A stretch of DNA of 64,000 bases from Phoma sp. XZ068 (GCA_004835665.1 RBKR01000003.1:124001-188000), one strand, 5' to 3'. Positions 21,837 to 34,700 are shown, numbered from the stretch's first letter. The notes: a model not told the origin generated them from the letters alone. Translations and numbers: made by a program.

Positions 21837-22295
21837 TCAGTGCGAATGTAGCACCAGGATCATGACACTTGCCGTCTGCTGAAGCTTATGTAGCTCGGCG
21901 GCTGTTGCCTCTAGTTCCTGCACTAGCTTGATGTGCTCCATCCTGTGCTCGTCAAGCGCGGCGTGCGCCGTCATGCAAGTGTCCCGCCACTGACCAATTA
22001 TCTGCGTAAGCCTCCAGATCTCGGCTTCTAATTCGCCGCAACGAGTCTGATCCGTGTGCATCTGTGCGCGGGTCTGGTTATGGTTCCAAATCTCCCATTC
22101 GAGGATCTGGGATACCTGTAGGTACAGGTTAGGTTGAGAGTAGGTGGCCTGTGGGGCGTTGTTGGGCGATGGCAGGATGGCAGGCCAGGTTGGACTCCGC
22201 GCGAGCTCCACAGAGTCGGTAGCGTGATGGCTGTTCGACTCATTCTGCTGTCGGCGCCAAAGGAGGGAGGGCAAGATCACTTCTGGAGCAGCCAT
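21837..22295 (-). CDS. Coiled-coil family member A (LEWEIW family)
   Basis: The frame starts at MAAPEVILPSLL (22295), inside a longer open frame. Its core, VELARSPTW…, then NLYLQVSQILEWEIWNHNQTR, is followed by a coiled coil (GELEAEIWRLTQIIGQWRDTC and onward to ELHKLQQTA). The gene at 41556 encodes the same layout with clear similarity, so the two are paralogs 19 kb apart in opposite orientation. I know no function. Confidence 0.65.
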   Translation of the reverse strand: MAAPEVILPSLLWRRQQNESNSHHATDSVELARSPTWPAILPSPNNAPQATYSQPNLYLQVSQILEWEIWNHNQTRAQMHTDQTRCGELEAEIWRLTQIIGQWRDTCMTAHAALDEHRMEHIKLVQELEATAAELHKLQQTASVMILVLHSH

Positions 22296-22513
22296 CGCGT
22301 GATAGGGGGTAAAAATGTATGACCGAAAGCCAGGAGACAGACGCCTTTCAGGGTCAATTTGTACCTGCACTTCGAGGCCAATGCCGCCGTATGAGTTCCG
22401 CTAACTGCAGGCCCCGATCGTGGAAGCTGGAGCGTAGATAGGTACATCCGGGCTGCAGGAACCGGTAACCATCATCATTCCCCCCACACATCTCCACTAT
22501 CGGTTCCTTCTGA

Positions 22514-23633
22514 ATGAAAGACCCAGAGTGTACTGCTGTCCGTAAGGGCAGCGCTGCCATGGCTTCCAAAGCGATAGAAAAATCTTTTCAGCGTCACTCT
22601 AGACCTCAAGCACCAACCTTGGGCCGAGCAACTTCGCTCAACAAGCTGCAGGTGCCTACCAAGGCGGCACTTCTTGAAAGGTCCCTCCAAAAAAAGAAAG
22701 AAATCTGTACAGATCCCTGGAAAACGCTGTCTTTGCAGGGAGAGCTGCTACAGGGCAAATCAAAATGGTATTTGTGCATACACGATGGACTCATGGCAAT
22801 TGTCAAGGGTGTAGAGATTGAGGCTGGCCGCCGAGAGCTTGAGAAGATCAGGGCGTTGTCCAGCCATCCACATGTTGCGACGATCAATCAAGTATTCGAG
22901 TCGGAGACCTCTATGTTCTTTAGGTTTGAGTATTCCAGATTCACCCTAGAGGAAGTTCTTAATGTTCATCGCTGCCTTGACGAATCTCACATCCGGATTG
23001 TAGCCAGCGCGGTATGCTTGAAACGCTTCGAATATGTTCACTTGCTGAATTATGCAGATGTTTCTTGCTATTAAACATATAGCTGCTTCTGGCATTGTAC
23101 ATAATGCTATATCTACTGCTACAATACGATTTTGCAGCAATGGCAAGCCCCTCCTCTGTGCGCATATTCTATGGTTCTACCCCTAGAAACGGTTCCTGAC
23201 TCATTTACAGCGAACTTCGAAGACTGTATCTGGATAACAACTGAAATCACCTCTAATATCGACCTCGCTAACCTTGGAGCAAGCATCCTTGAGTGCATGA
23301 ATGGCAAGCCAAGTGCAGATCTGCGTAGCCCCGCACGTATTCGTCGTAATCGGGAAACAAATAAGATGTTTGGGTTGAGCAACGGAGAAAGCTGGAGCGG
23401 TCACAAGCTCCTTGTGGACTTCCTTGAAAACATGTTCAACGATAGTACGCCTTCCATCATCAAGCTTGAGAAACCTGTAAGTCCGATTCTCTGATATCTG
23501 TAAGCTGACTGCTGTTGACAAATGCTAGCATCCATACGTGATACAGCAACCAGGGTATAATACGCTTACCCCGTTTCTGGAGTTAGCATCTCTTGAATGT
23601 CATGCTCTTTGGCGTGGGGCGGCGGTTAAGTAG
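22514..23633 (+). pseudogene. Degenerate protein kinase lacking the catalytic loop
   Basis: Exon 22514-23011 encodes an N-lobe: GELLQGKSKWYLCIHDGLMA, then AIVK with the putative ATP-site Lys, then a helix with Glu, then HPHVATINQVF and a hinge FEYSRFTLEEVL. The frame then hits a donor (23012). The next coding stretch (23138 onward) resumes after 126 nt, much longer than neighbouring introns. It holds ANLGASILECMNGKPSADL, which resembles the alphaF region of a C-lobe. The last exon ends FLELASLECHALWRG at 23633. No HRD or DFG motif appears anywhere. The 126-nt gap looks like decayed coding (RFEYVHLLNYA then a stop), so catalytic function is lost. Confidence 0.7.
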
Positions 23634-23777
23634 GTTGGTGGCACGGATGGATCTAGTTCTAAATAGACACTCAGTAGGCGCCGTAGGAATAGTGCTCAAT
23701 GATATATTTCTGATCAGCTATCCTTCGTCAAACATCAAGCAGCTTCTCTCTCCTATTCATTCTTCTAGTCACAGCCA

Positions 23778-24759
23778 ATGTCGTTCGTCAAAAATCTAGA
23801 TCCCAGTTCTGCGTCATTTGTACCAGGCCCAAACAACCGGTCTGAAACTTTACCCGACTACATGAATTTCTTCGGCACCGATTTCTCAGCTGGATTTCCA
23901 GAGCTGGCAATGGACGTTGAGCGTTGCACCTCGGAGACGCATGCTCAAAAGCCAGATGAATTTCCATCTGAGCATCATACGGGCTCACGACATCATGGCC
24001 CCTCAGCAATTGTCCAGCCTGCAATTACGTTAGAGAAAGTTCAGATGGATATGTTCGTCGCGTTCGATTCTTTCATGCAACTACAAAATGAGTATCAGAC
24101 TAAATTGCAATGCGTAGAGAGGTAACATCTACTATCGACCAAACAGTTGCGTCAGTGTTGACATAGAGACAGAGAACTTGCAAAGAACGTCCAAGAAGCT
24201 CACAACCTACGACAAGATGTTGATGTACTGTCGAACTGGGCTAAAGCCGTGCTGGATCACTTCGGTGATGGAACTAGGAAGGAGGCCAAGGTGGCATCCC
24301 AAGACCCTGTTTCGTGAATACGGAAAGAACTTGGCCTGTTGTTACGTATTGTGTCTTGTGATTTGGAGCGCAGCAGCATAAAGGACCTGAGTAACGCTCT
24401 TCGAGTTACAGTATCCAATCTAGATGTTGTCTCGTCAATACTCCCGTCGCGTTGAATTCACAAGCCCAGTTATTCATTCAAGCTCAAGGAAGCCTACAAG
24501 TGTTGAATTCCTGTACATGAACCTGCTCGAGCACCACATTGAGCAGTGCAGGTCGTGTCAGCCCTTGAAGTTTGGACTAGTACCGTTTCATTGCCGCTGT
24601 GGACGCGCTATTGAAGGGTTTATCCTTGAAAGCTTTACGATGGACGCTCATGGCAATGTCTTTAGCGTTCTGAAGGACTGGGGTCGCCCGGTGCGGGTGG
24701 AGGTCGCAAAGGATTACTGCGCGGTCCTGACACTTCTTCGGGAAATAGGTTGCCGATAA
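23778..24759 (+). pseudogene. Unknown gene broken by a nonsense codon and a frameshift
   Basis: Exon 1 (23778-24121) and exon 2 (from 24167) join in phase 2 across a 45-nt intron. Exon 2 reads DRELAKNVQEAHNLRQDV and meets TGA at 24315-24317 after KVASQDPVS. The frame beyond remains open and coding-like (IRKELGLLLRIVSCDLERSS). It ends at 24455, and plausible coding continues in another frame to 24759 with two Cys pairs (IEQCRSCQPL and HCRCGRAIEGF). I do not know the family. Read as one gene, it needs a repaired stop and a shift, so I treat it as a pseudogene. Confidence 0.5.
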
Positions 24760-25563
24760 CACGCTTCTGGATTGTGATCCTGCAATGCAGCCACAATACG
24801 TACAGGGTATCATCGAGTGCGGGGGTTCATGCAGGTGCCGTCCTGACTAGAGCTTATACCGAGTGGCACAGTTCTCTAGCACCGCACTTGGCAACGCTGA
24901 TCAAAATATCACGCAAACCGTCAGGCGCAGCTGATAAGGCATCTCCGAGGCATTGGCTGGTTGCATCCGTCGTATTGAGTCGTACTATGTAGGCTCCAAC
25001 AATTCAGCTATTTTGAAGCTGCAGCAGAGCAGAAGCGCACTCCAGATCCTCCGCAGTTTCCAATGCTTGAATTCTTTCTTTCTGTCGTTGATTCTCACTC
25101 AAGAGAAACGCCAGCATATCCCTTCTCCTAACACTATCCCGTTTCTACCTTTCCAGCCTGCCAGAAATCCTCCTGATTTCCTGAAAGTGCCTAGTGCGGT
25201 GCAGTTGCAGGTCGATATTCGTGCCCACGAGTCGGAGTTGGGCGGCAGTATGGGTGACTTTGTCTTTTGTAGCCTGGATGGCGACATCTCTAAGGCAAGC
25301 CGCAAGCACATTACAAGTCCTGCACTCGCTTTGCTAGATTGTTCGTCAGCGGGATTCGAGCCAGGCAATTGAGTGTACCCTACGCTGTACATCTCGTGCT
25401 AACTGAGAGACGTGACTCGACTGATGAGGCAATGGGAATGAAACTTGTTATGAACTGTGGATCAAGAGGGCAAAACGATCAAGCTTATAAGCACAAACAG
25501 CCACTAAGAACCGGGGTTTGATTGTTTCTATTGATAGCACCAATCAATATACACATGCAAGCT
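24760..25563. other. Stretch without a firm gene
   Basis: A 139-codon plus-strand frame at 24,953-25,372 overlaps a 97-codon minus-strand frame. Neither has a recognisable domain or convincing splice partners. Confidence 0.3.
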
Positions 25564-27268
25564 TCAGCGCTTAACAGCAGAGGCAGACTGTGCCTCGCAA
25601 GGTTGAAAAATACTAGCCTGAAAGTCGATGTTGTGAGGGCTACGCCTTACGGCTTGTCTTGTGCGGAGTTCAAATCGGGGAGTTCCGCATGCTGTTGGCT
25701 CACCTTAATAACCATGCCCCTGTCGTCCAATGAACTTACTTACCTAACACAAGCATATTGCCAGCTTCAGCTTTCCATTCTTCCGTGAGAACCCATGATA
25801 GATCAACTGCACCTGATGTAGGAAAAATCCTTTCCCTAGGAGCTTTGAGACGGAGCTGTAGCCCGTCAGACGATCTCTCTGCCGCGTTTGGATAGTAGAG
25901 GTATATATTGAGAATTCTCCTCCGGTCCATGTCATGCAATTCGCAAAGAAACTCCTCGGCCCATTCTAGATCATCTAAAGCAACTCAGATGTGTTTTAAT
26001 TAAGGCAACTGAAACTCACCGTGAGCTTCTAATAACCAAAGAATCGTTAATCTTCTAACGCGCGCTGTCTGTTTGTCATGAGCTAGTAGCAGATGTCGCG
26101 CTGTATCCAGATGTGAAGCGATTCCAATCCCGCTCGACACAAGGAGGATCTTGTCATACTTCGCCATCACGTCCACTTCATTTCCTCCGTAGGGTCCGTC
26201 AATGATGGTGGAAATTAGAGGATTTGCAAATTGCAACTTTTGCGTAAATCCCCGGCGCACTTCCACCAACAGCACGACTGTCTTCAACCTTAGTTGCTCG
26301 TTTTCGACAGCCCACGCAACCATAAAGGGGTGGGATTCAAATACTCCTAGTCCCAGGCTGCGGAGTTTCGGAAGGATTAAGTATACGTATTGACCTGGTC
26401 TGGTCGTCCAGGGCTTCTTGATATCGAGCCGAACTTGGATAATTGGGTTGTGCATGCCAGACCTTGGGAATCTGGTGACTGACATTCGCGGTATGGAACC
26501 TGACCCACAGTTTCTTCGCGCGACAAACATGATCCTCAGTATCTTCTGCACGAAGAGCAAGCTAGCAGCTACTGCAGCGCACGAAAGGAGGTATACGGTG
26601 GGCTGGCGGATGTGTAGCCATATAAGTACCAGTATGGCGATTGAAAAAAGGAGGTGTGTTTGGAGGAACAGCTCGTAAATCGTACGACGAACAAATATCA
26701 CAGATATCAACGCCATCAAGCCTGCGACGGTAAGGAGCTGGTTGGTGTTAGAACCCGATTTGTGGCAGACTTCGGACATTTGCGAACATACAGAGAGCTT
26801 TAGGGCCGCCGGCGCTGCTTGGGAGTGTACTACCTCCATGGCTCCATGTATAATGCCCTGCGCTACGGCGATACGGCCTAACCACCTATGTAGAAGCCAG
26901 TACTCGGTGAGCGAGAGGCGGAAAACCTTGTCGACAATGATGTTTGTTCTTCCACCTAAGTATAAAAACACCATGTTGATTGAGCTTAATCGTGCCAAAC
27001 GTGACGATAATTCATCTCGATCTTGTAGAGCAAAACCAGATGCAATTATGTTGCCCGCTAAAACGATAACAATGAGTACCGCACATAAAACTGTGACGTC
27101 GGAGCTTTCATTGACTCTTGGAAATAAGACTGTGTAGACTACCCACTTTGAGAAGATGGAAAAGATACGCTCGCGCACTTTCGTAGTCAAAAATTGAGAC
27201 AATCTCCAACAAAGCAAGAGCGCAACTGCGGAGGCATACGTAACAGTGTACACCAATGTGGCCTGCAT
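25564..27268 (-). CDS. Ferric reductase-like transmembrane protein (FRE family)
   Basis: I infer three exons, 26020-27268, 25744-25974 and 25564-25703, with phases in agreement, giving 539 aa. The family moves electrons from NADPH through FAD and two haems across the plasma membrane to reduce Fe3+ or Cu2+. Two membrane helices each carry a His pair 13 residues apart: LLHRWLGR…GIIHG and QTHLLFS…WLHI, the expected haem ligands. The FAD-site HPFMVAW, NADPH-site GPYGG and SSGIGIA, and C-terminal ACGTPRFELRT all follow in order. The length is slightly short for FRE but all key motifs are present. FRE genes are among the commonest Starship accessory genes, and DUF3723 and PLP lie next to it. Confidence 0.9.
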
Positions 27269-27637
27269 GTTCTTCGGGAGAGGAAGTGGTATGGTGCAGC
27301 CTCTGGCGTCCGGAATCTATTAATACAGAGCCGCAGCTCCGGCTCTGTGTGTCGCGAACGGTGTCAGGCTTTCGTAATTCTGTTTTCACACAACGCGGCT
27401 GATCCGGGCAACTGGGATTCATCGAGGCGCGTTGCAGATGACAAGCGCCGCACATGCTGCCCCACTATTTTAAGCGCTTGCCCATGTACCCTGGCCCCTG
27501 TACGTTTGGATATCCATCATGTGATCTTCGCTGTTTGGCCTTTATAGTTGCGTCTTTCCGAGGGTTGGAAACGGCAGCCTGTTTCCTTTGGATACCTACC
27601 TGACACCATATTCCTTATTCCATCAATCACATCCACA

Positions 27638-28274
27638 ATGGCATCGAAGAGAACCATGCAACCACCCAAAAACCCTGTACGCTCTTTCGACACTCGATAC
27701 AACGGCATCTTCAAGAAGACCACTGAACTCTGTGACATGTTCCCAGATGTTCGTATACTTATCGTCATCAACAAGCCCGGATCTCAACCTCGTGTGTTCT
27801 CATCAGAGCAGCACGGACTCACTTGGCCTACCGTCATGGACGAATATGTAAGTATTCTTAGGTTACTTTGATTCCAGCGCTAAGTACGATCAGATCAAAA
27901 CAAGTAACGCGATCGTCAAACGGCCCGCTCATTACCAGAGCCTTAGCGAAGGCATCTCCAAAGGGCGAGCCACGCTCATACGGTCATCGTTGTCGCCCTC
28001 GCCGCCCGAGAGAAATTATGGTGCTAGGAAAAGGACTTTGGAGTGGATAGACGCCTACGACGATGAAAGTACTCTAGATGGCTCCGTATCTGGAGTGCGA
28101 CGCCCATCGTCGGCCGCCACTTCTCCGTTTCTCGCTTCAAAAGAGAGACGAGTCTCTGACATTTCACCACGATCTCGTCGCCATGCTAGTACGTTTCCAA
28201 CCTTCGTGCTTCCCTCGGAATCAAGGCCTGCCTTGTCTGAGAGAACCGACATGTCTACATGCGATACGTTGTAG
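27638..28274 (+). CDS. MADS-box-like protein
   Basis: I infer two exons, 27638-27847 and 27885-28274, joined in phase 0 across a 37-nt intron (GTAAGT...GCTAAG), giving 199 aa. The first 70 residues contain SFDTRYNGIFKKTTELCDM followed by VRILIVINKPG. This matches the MADS pattern of basic helix, FKK, then a beta strand, although the usual N-terminal RRK… is weak. The C-terminal half is Ser/Arg-rich and disordered. It could be a DNA-binding regulator, but the domain is divergent. Confidence 0.6.
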
Positions 28275-28545
28275 TTGATCGCAAGCTTTCGAGATAGAAC
28301 CAATAAAGTTCCTTACACAACTTCATTCACTACTATTAATGTGATTTTAATGCTTTGTAATCTGATCTCATTCTCTCTAATTCGCGCTCGCCTTCTCGAT
28401 GCCAGTTGTTTGCACTCTCATGCAAAGGCTAGGAAAGAATATATAAAACCCGTGCGTGGAGTAGTCATGTCTATCTCTCTTATCTTGCAGACTTTTTGAA
28501 TGGAATTTTTAGGAGAGGTTGGTAAGGGAGGCGTTGATCATTAGA

Positions 28546-31500
28546 TCAGAAGGTAACCGGTTTGTGTCGGAACGAATCATCCTCTTGGCTCTCGCTATCA
28601 CTGCTGTTGCCCACCATGAAAGGCTCCTTAGTTGTTACCCAACTCGTAGGCCCCTCAAGAACCTGTAATCGTGTGTCGGCCTCATTGGAAGTTACAATAG
28701 CTGGAAAATGAGTGATGGCTTCGATAGGAGCATTAACAACAGGTAATTGAGCGTTGGCTTGGATGGGAGCTTCAATAACAGGTAATTGAGCATTGGCTTC
28801 CTCAGCAGATTCAATGGCCGGTACTTTCCGCTGGCGTGACCGGGTGTTGTCCTGAGCACTCTCGTAAACTTCGTCTTCGCTGCTTTCAAAACGTTGGACA
28901 GTCCTGTAATTTTTGTCGGCGTCTGGTGGGGCGGCTTTGTCTCTGACCCTCTTTGTGACTTTAACCTTCTTGGCCTTCTGCCATTCCATCTCGTTTGCAC
29001 GAGTGTCAAGGAAAGTCTGGAACACCGCCTCAGGGCCAACAAAAAGCGTGTTTTTGATAAGGACCTCGAAGAAGTAAGCTGTGGAGGAGGAAATTGGTAT
29101 TGTCTTTCCACGAGAGTCCCAAGCTCTGAAATCGCCCCAACAAGTCTCTGTATGCTTTAACATAGACTCGATGGTCTTCAGGCCCTCTCCCTCTTCTTTT
29201 GCAACCATGCACTCAAACCCTCTCGGTCGACCATCTTCAGCATTAGATACAGCAACGAATATGATGTTGCTTTTGTTCGAGCCTGTCCAAGTGCAATGAG
29301 AAGTCGTATCGGTGATCATTTTGGTAAAGTCATCTTGATTTCTCGTCAAGTCGGTTGACACCGATGGGAGATCGACTTTGTTTTGCAGAAGTAACTCTGG
29401 TTCATTGGTCGAGGCCTGTCCTTGAAGACCCAAGACTAAAACCTTGTAATGATCTAATTCTAGGGAGATAGCCTTTTCTCGCTCCAGTGTGGCTTGCATC
29501 TGTTCTCTTACAGCATTGCAATTCTTGTTAGCCACTTTCCAATTGTCGTCAGCCTGCTTAGCTTTCTCTAGGTTTCTACTGTTATCGTCTTTCAGTTCTG
29601 CAAGTCTTGATAGTTGAGCTTGTATTGTCTTGTCGGCTTTGTCCAACTTTTCCTCAAGCCTGGACTTTTCGAGCATTGCTTGGTCATGTACCATCTGCAT
29701 GTTATCAAATTCTTGCTGTAAGCTAGCGTTAGATCTCTGCGCCTCTTCAATTGTCCGACTCTGCGCATCGTAGTCACATTGGAGAGTTTCATAGCGGCGG
29801 CGGAGTGCTGTATCCTCTGTGACGGAAGTGCGATCCTCCACAACACTGTCGATGTCCATATCGTCTTGCGTCCCATGTGATTGATCGCTCCGAAAAGCTG
29901 AGCCCAACTCAAAGGACTGTGTCTCGTCAGGAAAAATTCAATCGTTTGAGTAATGACTGACCTCCAAAGGAAGCTGGCCAAATATACAGTGAAACAGGTC
30001 CCGCCGCACTAAGTTGAGGTTCATCGTGGTAGACGTCCGATCATCAAACAAATGCGTAAAGAAGAGAGTTTTCTTGTCTTTAGCAAGATCCAGTTCATAG
30101 GGACGCCCGGTCCTTCTTTCTGTCGTGATAAAATCATTGTCAGGCTCCGTGTCAACTTCATCATCCGAGCTACCCTCCGCGCGACCAGCAGCAACCACCT
30201 TCTCCACTTGCGCAGCATCAAATTCTGATATAAGAGGGTTGACCTTACGGAGATAGTCTATAGCAATCTGTGTGGAAGAATCCTCATTTGAGAGCTCCTT
30301 AGCTCGAGGCGTAATGTATCCGCGCGATATAGCGATCCTAGCAAAACGTTGCCATGCAGCAGGATTTGGGCCCTTTGCAATTGGCTTCGTCCCTTTGCAC
30401 TCCATCCTAGGTGTGAATGTTGTCAAGTCATCAAATTCCCGAGCACAGAGAATCCACAGCTCTACATAAGAAAGAAATGCCGCTTGGTTGTTGCTTAGTG
30501 TGGCTTTCAGCTCTACATCTCTAGACCTGGAGACTTGTACAACATTTTTGGCTGGTGCAAAGTAATAACCTCGTAGACTTGCTCGAATTGATTGTTTGAT
30601 CTTTACCCCAATAAGCTTTTTGAGTGCCTCGCATATTGGTTCAAGATATTTCAACGTTTCAAAAAAGGTCCATAGCGAGGGAAGAAGGCCTGAATGAGCA
30701 CAGATATTTGCCGTAAGCGCCTTTCTTATGTTTTCATCATGCTGGGATGGGAAAAGCTCTCCCTGATTCATCATGGCAAGGATCAGATCTTTGTCCATGG
30801 GCGAATAGCTCGGGGCAAGTGACTCTAGTCTTTCAACCGTGACAGAATCTACAACCGAGGGTGGTAGACTTAGATCACCGCATTTTAAAATATTTTGCCA
30901 CGTCGCTGCGACATGGTGTAGGTAGGCGATCATCTCCTAGGAACGTCAATCTTTGAGATATGGTTGAGAGTCGCACCTACCTCATCACACTTCAGAGACA
31001 ATAAACGTTGAAGGGCCCCAAGTTGTACTTTAGCCCATAGACCCGGCATATCTATCAACGCATCAAACGCGGCAGCTAGCTCTTTCTTCCTTAAGACTTG
31101 GCGTAGATCCCTCAGTTTGGATTTTTCTAGACACGCCCACCATCGGTTTTCAGCCTCTTCATCTTTCTGCCTCCCGTATAACCTTATTTTCCTAAATATC
31201 TCTCCATCAGAAGGCTTTTGCTCGTGTGAGAAGGATTCGACAATGCGGTTCAGATACGGTTTCGGGGTGTCTTTCAAAAATGTCAAAAGGGAAGGGCAGG
31301 AGTGATATGATAACCTACCAGCAGAGAACAGTCTTACAACCCACCACTTGTCGTTCTCATCCAAGTATCGCTTTGCTGCTTCGATACGGTGCATGCCCGA
31401 GAGACACTTGAGATTTCCCAAATCTAATGCCGGAGCGTCGCGCGCCCATGCGGTTTCGCAGAGCTGCTCCGACGTCAAAAGACATGAGGATAGCAGGGAC

Positions 31501-31739
31501 GGTAGTTCATCATCGTAGATAATCGCATTTATGACGTTCTCCTCCTGCAATCGCAGGCAGCCATTTCGCTCGAAAATTCGTTGGAGACGTTGAACGTTTT
31601 GTTCGGAGATTTCTCTATGTTTGCTGAGCGCTAAAGGGTGATTGAAGTTCAGGGTCCTCAGAGGAACCCTGACAATGCCTCGATAGCATTTGACTCTGAG
31701 CGTTGCCAGCTCGTCGTCGATTTCTACGCGTGCAGACAT
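28546..31739 (-). CDS. DUF3723 family protein (Starship accessory type)
   Basis: Three long frames form one gene: exons 30981-31739, 29962-30936 and 28546-29916. The introns are 44 nt (GTAGGT...CCTAG) and 45 nt (GTCAGT...CACAG), both phase 0, giving 1034 aa. The N-terminus has the DUF3723 signature: NVQRLQRIFERNGCLRLQEE, then LKCLSGMHRIEAAKRYLDEN and WWVVRLFS. Next comes a helical middle domain, a coiled coil around residues 600-740, and a C-terminal globular then disordered part. The tail has short repeats (ANAQLPVIEAPIQ…, ANAQLPVVNAPIE…). Molecular function is unknown; the family is one of the standard Starship accessory genes. The 5' end abuts the divergent patatin gene. Confidence 0.88.
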
Positions 31740-34700
31740 GAGAGGAAGGTGTTACGTGCAAGGAGCTCACTTGCTGTGGAGCCAGTCATGGGGTACACGT
31801 GCTTTGAACTACCGTTTTCGCTTAACTGTTCGCTGTACATGCGGCGCGTTTGTGCGCCTTAATCCAGATACCTGGATATGGGATTCTGATCCACAATTTA
31901 AAGACTTCCTACTGCCACTCCTGTCACTCACGCAGAATGGATTCCTCTCCTTGGATAACCCTTCGTAAGAGAACTGTAACCTTACATGAGCCTGTCATCG
32001 GTTCGTCTGGCGCAGTCGCGCTAGACAGCAAGCCATCGTATATTCTTTTTTTAGGCAAAAGATTGAAGACCGTACTACTTGACAAACTACTTGGCGGCAC
32101 TGGGTCATTGCCTGTACACAAAGATGTCTACCTCCGATGTTCACAGGATTTGTGCATCGATGATACCCCGGTGGTGATCATAGACGCTGGGGTGCAGAGT
32201 CCGCGCCTGCCAGAATCAGACGACTTAATAACAGATATCAAAAAGAAATCATGGGTACTACCCGCTGAGTGGCATACCGATGATGCGGTACTGTTTGCGA
32301 AAGGCATTTCGATTTTCTCAAGCGTCATCTGTTGCTTTGTGGACGATATGGGCGGTCTAACGGCTGTTGTAAGATGGTTAGCCGGACAAATAAAGGCCCC
32401 GAAAATGTCCGACCTAGCGGCACAGCCTCGCGTCCTGCTGATCGTACAAACGTCGTCAAATAACTTTGATGAGCGCAATGCTACGCAACAAGTGAATCGA
32501 CTGGTTGGGAAAGCCATAAAGCAGGCCAAACAATCTAGCGACCCAGAATTGGATCAGCGCAGGATCAATCGTCACTTTGCCTCGCTAGAAGTCTTCGCTT
32601 TGCAAGATGCCGAAACCACTATTGTGCAAGCAACAGCATTGAAGAACCGTCTTTCTGCAATGTCAAAAGCATCAATGCGAGAGCGAGAGTCTGCTCATAT
32701 ACAGTTCAATTTTCGTCATTTCTTGAACTTTTCAAAGCAAATTTTGGACCTTGTGTTCAGTAGTGGCCCTGGAGAAGGAAAGATCCTTCGCCTTGCGAGC
32801 GCATCACGACCATGTGGCTTCTCCACAGATCTGTTAGAGCACTGCCTCACTGACTTTCTAGAACAAATACCGTCGGAAGTATGGCTCTGGCATTTTGTAG
32901 CACCTCTGATTGGATCTGCACTCATGCTGGCTAGCTATCCACCAGGTGCCCATGGTGGGTCTTGAAAATTTGACGCTACCAAAAGAGCTGCGCTGACATT
33001 AACAGATTTTGCGCCAGACTACCTGTTCAGAGAGTTGTACCTGGAGCCCTGTCGTGCCGCCATATCCTCATACTCTGCTAATAAGAAAATTCAAGACCAG
33101 TTCTTGACGGCTGTCCACAAAGAGTTCCAGGCTAGTTTCACACAACGCATCACCTTGGCTTTGCCTGCGGCAGAGGTGCACCGCCAGACCCTGAAAAAGC
33201 ACCATCGTGGCCTGGCGAAGCTTAAAAGCCATCGATCTTGTTTTTGCTGTTTCATGCAGATGCCCGAGAAAGTTCTTGCGTGTGGTCACGCTCTGTCCGA
33301 TTCATGTGTCAAAATCTTCGGAACACGCTCCAAGACCGAGAAAAATTCTTACCAACATTTCAAATGTGTTTTATGTGACGTAAGCCATCAGAAAGTAGTA
33401 TTCCGCTTCGTTCCACCTACTGCTGGTATCCGACGACTGAGTGTTGACGGGGGTGGCGTGAAAGGCATTATACCACTGATGTTTCTTCAACACATCGACG
33501 CCTTGCTTGCGCCGCTTGGGCTACCAGTACAAGACTACTTTGACTTGGTTTGCGGGACTTCAGCTGGTACGCTAACACTCCTGGGCTCATTGCGATGCTA
33601 ACATGACAGGTGGACTTGTTGTTATTGGTCTGTTCCTTCTACGATGGAGTGTTTCTGATGCCATCAAGCGCTTTGAAGATGTTGCAATAAAAACCTTTGG
33701 CAAAAGAGCGACCTTTATCTCGAGGATTATGCGACTCCTTGTGGCCTACGTACAGGACGGCCAATATAGTCTCGAGGCGATCCAAGGGGCTTTCCAAAAG
33801 ACAATCAACTCTCCACTGCAAATGTTCAACCCCTTGCGGAACGACACCAAAGTGGCCGTCACCACCACCAGTGTGAAAGACTCCTCGCCGTGGCTTTTCA
33901 CGAACTACAACGCTGGCAAAAGACCCAGTGGCTCAGGTCAGCATTTGTGTTCTAGTGCTGAGATATATTTGCTCATCTAATCAAGGTTACGATATTGCGC
34001 GCGCTGAGAAGGCTCGAGACGATGTTAGCATAGGAGACGCGTAAGCATAGAGATCAAGTACCGTCAATGTCTTGTACTGACACCTGAAGGGCATGCAGCA
34101 CATCAGCAGCCCCATGGTCCAGACTCCGGCTCTGATTGATAAACATTGACTGACTGCATTATAGGTTCTTTAAACCCCAAGTCGTGGGTAAAATAGGCAC
34201 TTTTCAAGACGGAGGGTTGCTCCACAACTGCCCGTCCGACATCGCAGAATGGGAGACTAGGTTTGTGTGGCCCTCTAAACCGGATTATCCAGATTTTGCA
34301 CTCTCCCTTGGAACCGGAACATTGCCAAAAGAGGGCACTGGAAATCGATCAGAAAAGGGTTTCAGCATCGCGAACCGATTTCTACTTCGGGTCTTCAACA
34401 GCTGGAAGCACTGCTTAAATGCCCAAAAAGGTTACGATCGGTACATAAATTCTGTTCCCCGGGAGTTACGGCCACGCCACCATCGCCTCAGCATTGAGTT
34501 TAATGGACTTGAGCCTGGTTTAGACGATGCACTTAAGATTCCAGAGATTAAGAAGAGTGTTAATAAAGCGATAGAACTGGAACAAGGTAGTATTACCGCT
34601 CTTGTTGACGCAATCATCGCGTCAATGTTTTACTTTGAGCTAGATGGTCCTCCAACTCTGGAAGCTGGTGTGTTACAGTGCTCCGGCCATATCTACTGCC

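Noticed and set aside
29938..30933. Separate 331-aa gene between the DUF3723 start and the coiled-coil frame
   Set aside because: Good phase-0 introns join it to both neighbours, making one 1034-aa DUF3723 gene.
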